Assembly: GCA_034431815.1 (NCBI GenBank) | Contig: DAOUCS010000175.1 | Location: 1 to 6,946 of the forward strand | Origin: HRBIN29 sp034431815 | GTDB lineage: Bacteria; Chloroflexota; Dehalococcoidia; Tepidiformales; Tepidiformaceae | Length of the DNA stretch: 6,946 nt | Reading direction: 5' to 3' | Part shown: positions 1 to 5,318 of the stretch, one piece after another | How the letters are laid out: each line of letters opens with the position of its first letter | Numbering within the stretch: the stretch's first letter is position 1 | Position numbers and translations under genes: made by a program | The notes under the pieces: model-generated | The model's input: the letters and a program-made list of their open reading frames with translations, nothing else | Databases searched by the model: none | Told to the model about the DNA's origin: nothing

Positions 1-817
1 TCCGCCGCAGCAGCGTGCCGAGCGCTTCGCGCTTGCGGGAGCAGACCAGGCGTTCGCGGAGCTGTACGGGAGTCCTGCGGCAGCCATGGCGGACCTCGAC
101 GACTTGTTGGCGGCGATGGAGCGGGCCGGGCTGACGGGCGCCTTCGCTGCGGGTTTCGCCTTCGCCAACGAGCGCGAGATTCGACGTCAGAACGAGTACC
201 TGCTCGCCTGTGCCGAAGAGACGGAGCGGCGTGTCGAAGCGCTCTGCAGCCTCAACCTCGCCGTGGCGGGCTGGGAGCGCGAGGCCGAGCGCTGCCTGGC
301 GGCTGGAGCGCTCGGGTTCGGCGAGCTCCGGCCGCGCCACCAGGGGTGGGACCCGCTGGGCGGCGAGGCCGAGCGGCTGTGCCGCCTCGCAGCCGAGGCG
401 GGAGCGGTATTGCTGTGGCACACGAGCGAGCCGGTCGGGCGCCGGTACCCTGGCAAAGAAGGGGGCATCACCCCGTGGGAGCTCTTCGCCCTCGCCGAAC
501 GGCACTCGGACACGCTGCACATCGGAGCTCACCTCGGGGGCGGGCTCCCGTTCTTCTGGCAGATGCCGGACGTCCGGGTCCGATTCCAAAACGTGTTCTT
601 CGATACAGCGGCTGCATTTCTGCTGTACGATGGAGGCAGCGTGCGTCGCCTCGTCGACATGGCAGGAGCCGGCGCCGTTTTGCTTGGCTCCGACTTCCCG
701 CTGGTAGACCCGGCGCGGCATCTGGGGAAGGTGCGCGCACAGCTCGAGGCGGAAGCAGCGAGGCGCGTGCTGGGTGGGAACGCGATGCGGATCATCGAAC
801 AAAGGCGAGGCAGATGA
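1..817 (+). CDS. Amidohydrolase-2 family metal-dependent hydrolase, 5' end outside the window
   Basis: A TIM-barrel amidohydrolase of the Amidohydro_2 type, probably cytosolic; the substrate cannot be told. The reading frame is open from base 2, so 28 residues precede the first ATG (base 86). They begin PPQQ and contain AFAELYGSP, which resembles the segment just after the N-terminal HxH metal motif in relatives. The true start is therefore upstream, perhaps 10-25 codons away, and ATG 86 is internal. Numbering from that Met, the visible family signatures are HTSEPVG with YPGK (His112), AHLGGGLPFF (His149) and LLGSDFPL (Asp203), likely metal or catalytic residues. Relatives often read SEPVGH at the position where this protein has SEPVGR, so one conserved His may be replaced by Arg118-119. 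The C-terminus ends in a GNAMRII motif typical of the family. The stop overlaps the next start (ATGA), so the two genes are probably cotranslated. Family assignment is firm; substrate is unknown. Confidence 0.85.
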   Translation, partial: PPQQRAERFALAGADQAFAELYGSPAAAMADLDDLLAAMERAGLTGAFAAGFAFANEREIRRQNEYLLACAEETERRVEALCSLNLAVAGWEREAERCLAAGALGFGELRPRHQGWDPLGGEAERLCRLAAEAGAVLLWHTSEPVGRRYPGKEGGITPWELFALAERHSDTLHIGAHLGGGLPFFWQMPDVRVRFQNVFFDTAAAFLLYDGGSVRRLVDMAGAGAVLLGSDFPLVDPARHLGKVRAQLEAEAARRVLGGNAMRIIEQRRGR

Positions 818-1422
818 GCGAGAACGGCACCGATAGCTGGCGGCTTTTCGTGGCCTGCGAAGTCCCGCAAGAGGTGAAAGATGCCATCGCGGGTGTGATC
901 GGACAGTTGCGGGAGCGGAGCGGCAACGCCGTGCGCTGGGTTCGCCCCGAAGGCGTGCACGTGACGCTGAAGTTCCTGGGCGAAGTGCCGCAGAAGAAGC
1001 TTCCCGCTATCAAGCTGGCGCTGCAGGAGGCTGTCAGCCGCCACTACCCGTTCAACCTGGAATTTTCGAACATCGGGAGCTTCGGCGGACGCGAAGGCCT
1101 GCGCATCATGTGGATCGGCATCGCCGGGGACATCCTCCGGTTGGAGGCGCTGGCCCGGGACGTCAACCTTGCGCTCTCAGTGGTCGGCTTCGAGCCGGAG
1201 CGGCGCCCCTTCCGCCCCCACCTCACCTTGGGCCGCGTCCGCGACGAGGTGGGCACCCGCCAGCGGGCGGAACTCGAGGTCGAGGTGTACAAGACGGAAG
1301 TGCCGCAGTGCGCCTGGCGGACGAGCGAAATTAAGCTGATGCGGAGCCGGCTCAGCCCGGGCGGCGCCCAGTACGACGTCATCGCCACCTTCCCGCTGCG
1401 GGCGCAAGTGCCGACGCCGTGA
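814..1422 (+). CDS. thpR: RNA 2',3'-cyclic phosphodiesterase (2'-5' RNA ligase family)
   Basis: A 202-residue two-histidine phosphoesterase, close to the usual 180-200 residues of ThpR/LigT. Family members open 2',3'-cyclic phosphates on RNA to 2'-phosphates, and some ligate tRNA halves by 2'-5' bonds in vitro; the cellular role is poorly known. The two HxT motifs are present: HVTLKFLG (His49, Thr51) and HLTLGR (His136, Thr138), one in each half of the pseudo-symmetric fold. The N-terminal WRLFVACEVP strand and the C-terminal SRLSPGGAQYDVIATFPL segment are also typical. The start ATG overlaps the amidohydrolase stop as ATGA, with AAAGG and GAGG (801-810) just upstream. The same frame runs open to base 346, but that stretch overlaps the amidohydrolase and lacks family character, so it was excluded. 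Coupling suggests one transcript with the gene before it. Confidence 0.93.
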   Translation: MSENGTDSWRLFVACEVPQEVKDAIAGVIGQLRERSGNAVRWVRPEGVHVTLKFLGEVPQKKLPAIKLALQEAVSRHYPFNLEFSNIGSFGGREGLRIMWIGIAGDILRLEALARDVNLALSVVGFEPERRPFRPHLTLGRVRDEVGTRQRAELEVEVYKTEVPQCAWRTSEIKLMRSRLSPGGAQYDVIATFPLRAQVPTP

Positions 1423-1450
1423 CAGGTTCGCGAGACGCAGGCGGTACGAT
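1419..1450 (+). promoter_or_regulatory. Candidate promoter of the Fe-S nuclease gene
   Basis: A GTACGAT motif (-10 hexamer TACGAT at 1445-1450) ends 9 nt before the ATG at 1460. A start point about 7 nt after the hexamer would leave a leader of only 2-3 nt. A GTGACA at 1419-1424, overlapping the thpR stop, is a possible -35, but the 20-nt spacer is long. No good Shine-Dalgarno lies close to the ATG; the nearest, AGGCGG at 1439-1444, is 15 nt away. The same motif occurs before two other genes in the window. Confidence 0.45.
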
Positions 1451-1459
1451 GGGCGCGCC

Positions 1460-2233
1460 ATGGACGGTGCGCCCCATTTGTTCCGGCTGAGCTACCGGAA
1501 AATCCGCTCGTTCCTTGTCTGCCGCAAGCAGTACTGGTTCCGGTACTGCTCCGGGATCCAGCCGCCGCCGGCCGCACCGAACCCGGCAGCGCTGGTCGGC
1601 ATCGCCGTCCATCGGGGGATGGCCGCGCTCACCGAAACCGGCCGCGACGACCTCGGCCGCCGGGAGCTCGATGCCTACCTGCGGATGCCCGACCACACGG
1701 CGGCTGGGCCAGGCACGGAGAGCTACGAACTGGCGCATGCGCTGTTCGACGCCGGCGTCGCTGCTCACCGGGAGCTGGACGGCCGCGACCCTCGTGCCGA
1801 AGTGGAGAGCTGGGCGCACTGGCCGAGCCGCGGTATCACGCTGTGGGCCAAGGTCGACCGGTTCGAACGGACGCCGCACGGCGGATACCGCCTCGTCGAT
1901 TGGAAGACGGGGCAACAAACCCGGGAGGAGGAGACCGACCGCCAGCTCGACCTGGCCCACGTGGTCGCGCGGACGGTGTTCCGGATCCCCGCGTCCGCGG
2001 TGGTGGAGAGCGTCGCCTGGAATCTCCGCACGGGCGAACGGCGCGTGCGGCTCCTCGAGCGCGACGATGCGAAGGCAGCCCTCGGATACGCGGCAGCGCT
2101 GGCGCGGCAGATGCGAGCGTGCACGGAGTTCCCAGCCACGCCCGGCCCCGCTTGCGGCCGGTGCGAGTTCCGCAGCCTCTGCGACGAAGCGTCGGCCGAT
2201 GCCAGCTGCTGGTTCGAAGACGCGGAGCTCTAG
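1460..2233 (+). CDS. Stand-alone PD-(D/E)XK nuclease with a probable 4Fe-4S cluster (RecB/Cas4/EXO5-like)
   Basis: A 257-residue protein with the order of motifs seen in the RecB-type PD-(D/E)XK nucleases that carry an Fe-S cluster. Near the N-terminus, SYRKIRSFLVCRKQYWFRY resembles the opening of AddB-C and Cas4 domains and supplies Cys21. The active-site series follows: His51 in GIAVHRG, Asp133 in AKVDR, and Asp147/Lys149 in LVDWKTG. The helix that normally carries QxxxY reads RQLDLAHVV, so Gln162 is kept but the Tyr position is Ala166 (His167 follows). At the end, CGRCEFRSLC gives Cys232, Cys235 and Cys241, which with Cys21 make the four ligands. Such enzymes trim or cut single-stranded DNA ends, often as exonucleases; the specific role here is unknown. 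No helicase, CRISPR array or cas gene lies nearby, so calling it Cas4 would be unsafe. ATG 1460 is the first start in frame and sits just after a candidate promoter. A 6-residue stretch (PPPAAP, 36-41) follows the first Cys. Family confidence is high, role confidence low. Confidence 0.85.
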   Translation: MDGAPHLFRLSYRKIRSFLVCRKQYWFRYCSGIQPPPAAPNPAALVGIAVHRGMAALTETGRDDLGRRELDAYLRMPDHTAAGPGTESYELAHALFDAGVAAHRELDGRDPRAEVESWAHWPSRGITLWAKVDRFERTPHGGYRLVDWKTGQQTREEETDRQLDLAHVVARTVFRIPASAVVESVAWNLRTGERRVRLLERDDAKAALGYAAALARQMRACTEFPATPGPACGRCEFRSLCDEASADASCWFEDAEL

Positions 2234-2238
2234 GTTTC

Positions 2239-2258
2239 CGGGCCGCCCGAGCGGCCCG
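2239..2258 (+). terminator. GC-rich hairpin after the nuclease gene, without a T-tract
   Basis: A perfect 8-bp stem, CGGGCCGC (2239-2246) and GCGGCCCG (2251-2258), with a CCGA loop, starts 5 nt after the nuclease stop codon. No run of T follows, so intrinsic termination would be atypical. Its last base is the G of GTACGAT, the -10 region of the next gene, so it could instead be an operator or a mere boundary structure. Confidence 0.4.
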
Positions 2259-2264
2259 TACGAT
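2258..2264 (+). promoter_or_regulatory. Candidate -10 element of the cyclase-family gene
   Basis: GTACGAT here has the hexamer TACGAT at 2259-2264. A start point near 2271 would give a leader of about 25 nt holding the strong Shine-Dalgarno at 2284-2290. TTTCCG at 2235-2240 is at a suitable distance (18-nt spacer) but is a poor -35. This placement also argues against the in-frame ATG at 2263 as the start codon, since it lies within the promoter. Confidence 0.42.
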
Positions 2265-2283
2265 GCGGTGGAAGCCCAGCGAG

Positions 2284-2290
2284 AAGGAGG
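2284..2290 (+). promoter_or_regulatory. Strong ribosome binding site that fixes the cyclase start
   Basis: AAGGAGG lies 5 nt before ATG 2296. It is the best Shine-Dalgarno in the window and decides between ATG 2296 and the in-frame ATG 2263, which has no such site. Confidence 0.85.
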
Positions 2291-2295
2291 CAGCG

Positions 2296-3222
2296 ATGCG
2301 CACGCCGCCCCCGGAGCCGACCGAAGCGGAGGTGCTTCGGTACTTCGAAACATGCTGCAATTGGGGTCGATGGGGGCCCGATGACAGCGCCGGCACGATC
2401 AACCTCATCACGCCCGACGTGCGCCGTCGCGCCGCCGAGCTCGTGCGTTCCGGGCGCACGGTCTCGCTGTCGCGCCCGTGGAACACGGTAGGCGGGCCGG
2501 GCAATTGGAACCCGGCCCAGCATTACCTTCGGGTGTGGGACGACTTCTCGGTCGATTACCTGGGCATCCTCTTCCACGGGTACGCGACGACGCACATCGA
2601 TGCCCTCTGCCACGTCTTCTGGCGGGGCACGATGTGGAACGGAAAACCTGCTTCGGAGGTCACATCCCTGGGTGCCCGTTCGGGGGACGTGGCGGCCTGG
2701 AAGGACGGGATCGTGACGCGCGGGGTGCTCCTCGACATCCCGCGATTCCGGGGGGTCGAGTACGTCGAACTCGACCAGCCCATCCGCGGCTGGGAGCTCG
2801 AAGCGTGCGCCGAAGCGCAGGGGGTGGAGCTGCGCCCGGGCGATGCCGTGTGCGTCTACGGCGGACGGGAGAAGTTCTACGCCGCTCATCCGGAGCGTGT
2901 GCCGGGGGTCCGGCCGCAGCCGGGGCTCCACGCCGACACCGTCCCGGTGTTCAAGAAGTACGACACCGCCCTGCTCGTGTGGGACATGATGGACCACCGG
3001 CCCACGCCGTACCGCACGTTCGAGGAGCCGCCGCGCGCCGGAGGGCCGGTGCACGTGCTGGCCATCGTCTATCTGGGGATGCCACTGCTCGACAACGCCC
3101 TCCTCGAACCGCTCGCCGAGGCATGCGCCGAAGAGGGGCGGTGGGAGTTCATGCTCACCGTAAACCCGCTCTTCATCCGCGGCGGAACCGGCTCGCCGGT
3201 CAATCCGGTGGCGATCCTGTAG
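2296..3222 (+). CDS. Cyclase family protein (kynurenine formamidase-like hydrolase), long form
   Basis: A 308-residue member of the PF04199 'cyclase' family, whose known members include metal-dependent kynurenine formamidases and other amidases or lactone hydrolases. It belongs to the longer subgroup that opens with NWGRWGPDDSAGTINLITP (residues 22-40) and closes with GRWEFMLTVNPLFIRGGTGS (residues 281-300). The metal-site region reads HGYATTHIDALCH: His100, Asp102 and His106 match the canonical HxGTHxDxPxH, but the first His position is Tyr96, Gly is Thr98 and Pro is Leu104, with another His at 94. No signal peptide or membrane segment is seen, so it is probably cytosolic. The start is set by AAGGAGG 5 nt upstream. 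The gene seems to be transcribed alone, with its own promoter and a strong inverted repeat after its stop. No tryptophan-degradation gene is adjacent, so kynurenine formamidase activity should not be assumed. Confidence 0.88.
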   Translation: MRTPPPEPTEAEVLRYFETCCNWGRWGPDDSAGTINLITPDVRRRAAELVRSGRTVSLSRPWNTVGGPGNWNPAQHYLRVWDDFSVDYLGILFHGYATTHIDALCHVFWRGTMWNGKPASEVTSLGARSGDVAAWKDGIVTRGVLLDIPRFRGVEYVELDQPIRGWELEACAEAQGVELRPGDAVCVYGGREKFYAAHPERVPGVRPQPGLHADTVPVFKKYDTALLVWDMMDHRPTPYRTFEEPPRAGGPVHVLAIVYLGMPLLDNALLEPLAEACAEEGRWEFMLTVNPLFIRGGTGSPVNPVAIL

Positions 3223-3230
3223 CGCCAAGC

Positions 3231-3260
3231 GGCGAGGGGCGCAGTGGCGCGCCCCTCGCC
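3231..3260. terminator. Bidirectional terminator-like inverted repeat between convergent genes
   Basis: GGCGAGGGGCGC (3231-3242) pairs perfectly with GCGCCCCTCGCC (3249-3260): a 12-bp, very GC-rich stem with a 6-nt loop. It begins 8 nt after the cyclase stop and lies 30 nt beyond the isocitrate dehydrogenase stop on the other strand, which suits a shared terminator. Neither strand has a clear U-tract after the stem, so it may act as an RNA 3'-end barrier or a Rho-linked stop rather than a textbook intrinsic terminator. Confidence 0.6.
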
Positions 3261-3276
3261 CACACGACTGCGTTCG

Positions 3277-3289
3277 CCGGCAGCGCCGG
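3277..3289 (-). terminator. Small GC hairpin just after the isocitrate dehydrogenase stop
   Basis: CCGGC and GCCGG form a 5-bp stem with a 3-nt loop, starting one base after the minus-strand TAA stop (3293-3291). It could add to the larger repeat downstream in ending the transcript. The stem is short and could occur by chance at this GC content. Confidence 0.25.
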
Positions 3290-3290
3290 G

Positions 3291-4730
3291 TTACTCGCCC
3301 TGCCCTTTCGAGAACCCTGGCTCGCCGTCGAAGGTGCAGAGGTTTTCCGTCTTGATGAAGTCGATGCCCGCGTCCGCGAGCCTCCCCAGCAGGGCGACGA
3401 TCTGCCCATGCTCGATAGGCCCGCCGGCGAGGAAGCGGCACCGCCAGTGATCGGTGCAGAAGGTCTCCGGCAGCCCCTCGGGCCAAACTTTCGTGCCCCG
3501 GTTGGTGATCATCGTGAGGCGCAGCCCGCCGAGCTCCAACGCCTGGAGGCGCGCGGCGAGGGCGTCGGGAGTGGTGTCGGGAGCGTAGACGAAGACGTCG
3601 ACACCGATCGTTTCCTTCTTCGCCCGCTCCTGGAAGCGGAGGGCCGGAGGCTGGAACGGGCGCGCGTTGGCGTAGTCGGCGGGCTTAAGCACCTCGGGCA
3701 TCTGCCCGAGGCGGGCGATCACGGCGTCGGCGAACTCCTTCGTCCCGACCTTCTGCTTGCTGATTTCGGGATCGTAGATGTCGTAGGTGTGGATGCCGTC
3801 CTCAATGGTGCGCAGCCAGGCGTTGTGCACCCGAGCGGCCACGTCTCCCTGGCCGATGTGGACGAGCATCATCACTGCCGAGAGGAGCAGTCCCGAGGGG
3901 TTGGCAAGGTTCTGCCCTGCCCTTCGCGGCGCGGAGCCGTGGATAGCCTCGAACATCGCGCCGTGTTCGCCGATGTTCGCCGCCGGCGCCATCCCGACCG
4001 ACCCGGCGATCTGGGCCGCGACGTCGCTGAGGATATCTCCGTACAGGTTAGCAAGGACGATGACGTCGAACGACTCCGGCGTGTCGGCCATCTTCGCGGC
4101 GCCGATGTCGACGATCCAGTGCTCATGCTCGATATCGGGGTATTCGGCCGCGACCTGTTCGAAGATCTTATGGAACAGGCCGTCAGTCATTTTCATTATG
4201 TTATCTTTGGTAAAACAGGTGACCTTCTTCCGCCCGTTCGCCTTCGCGTACTCGAATGCGTAGCGGATGATCTTCTCGGTCCCGGGCTTCGTGATGAGCT
4301 TCAGGCACTGGAACACCTGGTCCGTCTGCCGGTGTTCGATTCCCGCGTACAGGTCTTCTTCATTCTCGCGAATGATGACGAGGTCCATCCCTGGGTGACG
4401 CGTCTTCACCACGGGCGCGTACGACCGGCACGGACGGACGTTCGCATACATCCCCAGGGCCTTTCGAACGGTCACGTTGAGGCTCTTGAAGCCCCCGCCC
4501 TGGGGTGTGGTGATCGGCGCCTTGAGGAACACGCGGGTGCGCCGCAACGACTCCCATGCCTCGGGCCCGATGCCGGCGCTGTACCCCTTCAGGTATGCCT
4601 TCTCACCGATTTCGATTTCCTCGATCTCGAGGGCTGCGCCCGCCGCATCGAGTACGCGGAGGGTCGCATCCATGATTTCGGGCCCGATGCCGTCGCCTCG
4701 GGCAACAGTGATGGGAACGCGTGCGGTCAT
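3291..4730 (-). CDS. icd: Isocitrate dehydrogenase, probably NADP-dependent, Thermus/Rickettsia type
   Basis: A 479-residue decarboxylating dehydrogenase of the isocitrate/isopropylmalate family that converts isocitrate to 2-oxoglutarate in the TCA cycle. The N-terminus ITVARGDGIGPEIM (7-20) is the family opening. Substrate-binding elements are KSLNVTVRK (Ser83, Arg89), NVRP (Arg99), RENEEDLYAGIEH (Arg121, Tyr128) and TKDNIMK (Lys175). Metal-binding acids are Asp208, Asp232 and Asp236 (NLYGDILSD). The cofactor loop is HGSAPRRAGQNLANP (264-278); Arg269-Arg270 stand where NADP enzymes such as E. coli Icd have Lys-Tyr and where NAD-type relatives have an Asp, which favours NADP. The region from about 345, ending in FDGEPGFSKGQGE with a DHWRCRFL motif, is the extra C-terminal domain of the Thermus thermophilus enzyme and is absent from the roughly 416-residue E. 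coli type. ATG 4730 has GGAGG 9 nt upstream; the frame stays open further upstream but would run across the rpiB promoter and gene. Confidence 0.95.
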   Translation of the reverse strand: MTARVPITVARGDGIGPEIMDATLRVLDAAGAALEIEEIEIGEKAYLKGYSAGIGPEAWESLRRTRVFLKAPITTPQGGGFKSLNVTVRKALGMYANVRPCRSYAPVVKTRHPGMDLVIIRENEEDLYAGIEHRQTDQVFQCLKLITKPGTEKIIRYAFEYAKANGRKKVTCFTKDNIMKMTDGLFHKIFEQVAAEYPDIEHEHWIVDIGAAKMADTPESFDVIVLANLYGDILSDVAAQIAGSVGMAPAANIGEHGAMFEAIHGSAPRRAGQNLANPSGLLLSAVMMLVHIGQGDVAARVHNAWLRTIEDGIHTYDIYDPEISKQKVGTKEFADAVIARLGQMPEVLKPADYANARPFQPPALRFQERAKKETIGVDVFVYAPDTTPDALAARLQALELGGLRLTMITNRGTKVWPEGLPETFCTDHWRCRFLAGGPIEHGQIVALLGRLADAGIDFIKTENLCTFDGEPGFSKGQGE

Positions 4731-4739
4731 CCTTCTGTA

Positions 4740-4756
4740 CCTCCGGAGCAAGTATA
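4740..4756 (-). promoter_or_regulatory. Promoter -10 and ribosome binding site of the isocitrate dehydrogenase gene
   Basis: On the minus strand TATACT (4756-4751) is a near-consensus -10 box. It is followed by GGAGG (4744-4740) 9 nt before the ATG, with a second AAGG touching the start. No convincing -35 hexamer is seen. The leader would be only about 14 nt. This TATACT box differs from the TACG-type boxes of the plus-strand genes. Confidence 0.55.
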
Positions 4757-4822
4757 GGGGAACCGCGCTCGGGGACGCCTCGCCCGCGCGGACCCACCCC
4801 GGCCCCGTTCGCCTTCCACCTT

Positions 4823-4829
4823 GTACGCT
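4823..4829 (+). promoter_or_regulatory. Candidate -10 element of rpiB-pgi
   Basis: GTACGCT here has the hexamer TACGCT at 4824-4829. It ends 9 nt before the rpiB ATG, the same distance as at the nuclease gene. A normal start point would leave a leader of 2-3 nt. The only Shine-Dalgarno-like bases are GGGG at 4832-4835. No clear -35 is visible in the GC-rich 108-bp divergent gap (4731-4838). Confidence 0.42.
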
Positions 4830-4838
4830 AGCGGGGCG

Positions 4839-5318
4839 ATGCGCATCGCGCTGGGGTGCGACCACGCCGGCTGGCCCCTGAAGGACGGGATCGCCGAACT
4901 CCTGCGGCGGTCCGGCCACCAGGTCGTCGACGTGGGTGCGCACGCGTTCGACCCGGACGACGATTACCCGGACTTCGCCTACGCGGTCGCGGAACTCGTC
5001 GCCGCGGGGCGCTGTGCGCGAGGGATCGTCATCTGCGGGAGCGGGGTCGGGGCCGCGGTCGTGGCGAACAAGGTGCCGGGGGTTCGGGCAGCGGTCTGCC
5101 ACAACACCTTCTCCGCCCGTCAGGGCGTCGAGGACGACGACGTGAACGTGCTCTGCCTGGGCGCCCGCGTGGTGGGGCCGGGATTGGCCCACGACGTGGT
5201 GCGGGCCTGGCTCGAAGCCCGGTTCTCCGGGGAAAATCGGCATGCGCGCCGCCTTGCGAAGCTCTTGGAAATCGAGGCGCGCTACGCACGCAAGCCGGAG
5301 CAGCCACGTGGGGATTGA
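4839..5318 (+). CDS. rpiB: Ribose-5-phosphate isomerase B
   Basis: A 159-residue RpiB/LacAB-family isomerase that interconverts ribulose 5-phosphate and ribose 5-phosphate in the non-oxidative pentose phosphate pathway. The start MRIALGCDHAG is the family signature (Asp8, His9). ICGSGVGAAVVANKVPGVRA carries the presumed catalytic Cys66, so this is the Cys-type rather than the mycobacterial Glu-type enzyme. CHNTFSARQGVEDDDVNVLC (87-106) and the RHARR segment near 134-138 supply the phosphate- and sugar-binding residues. It is slightly longer than the usual 140-150 residues; the extra charged tail overlaps the next gene. A TTG at 4821 in the same frame was rejected because it lies before the -10 motif and adds residues outside the family start. 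The 11-nt overlap with pgi implies one operon. Confidence 0.95.
   Translation: MRIALGCDHAGWPLKDGIAELLRRSGHQVVDVGAHAFDPDDDYPDFAYAVAELVAAGRCARGIVICGSGVGAAVVANKVPGVRAAVCHNTFSARQGVEDDDVNVLCLGARVVGPGLAHDVVRAWLEARFSGENRHARRLAKLLEIEARYARKPEQPRGD
5297..5310 (+). promoter_or_regulatory. Ribosome binding site and GTG that set the pgi start
   Basis: GGAG (5297-5300) lies 7 nt before GTG 5308 inside the end of rpiB. No ATG is available in frame near this point, and residues encoded further upstream belong to the antisense-like reading of rpiB. This makes GTG the best start and places pgi under translational coupling. Confidence 0.7.

Noticed and set aside
346..813. Upstream extension of the thpR frame
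   Set aside because: It lies within the amidohydrolase gene and the encoded residues are Arg/Gly/Pro-rich without family likeness; the ThpR fold begins right after ATG 814.
1452..1459. GGCGCGCC palindrome before the nuclease start
   Set aside because: An 8-base GC palindrome is likely by chance at this base composition and no second copy with regular spacing was seen.
1460..2233. Naming the nuclease Cas4 and looking for a CRISPR array
   Set aside because: I saw no regularly spaced direct repeats anywhere in the window and no other cas gene; the motifs are shared with EXO5 and AddB-type domains.
2263..2295. Earlier in-frame ATG for the cyclase gene
   Set aside because: It lacks a ribosome binding site, lies within the candidate -10 element, and would add residues translated from the Shine-Dalgarno sequence itself.
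2230..3486. 418-codon minus-strand frame antisense to the cyclase gene
   Set aside because: The product is Arg/His/Pro-rich with no recognisable motifs and it overlaps both real genes and the terminator region.
2478..4757. 759-codon open frame on the plus strand across the cyclase and isocitrate dehydrogenase genes
   Set aside because: It crosses a strong inverted repeat, lies antisense to a well-conserved enzyme, and its low-complexity Arg/Gly/Pro-rich product has no family features. It is a shadow caused by high GC content.
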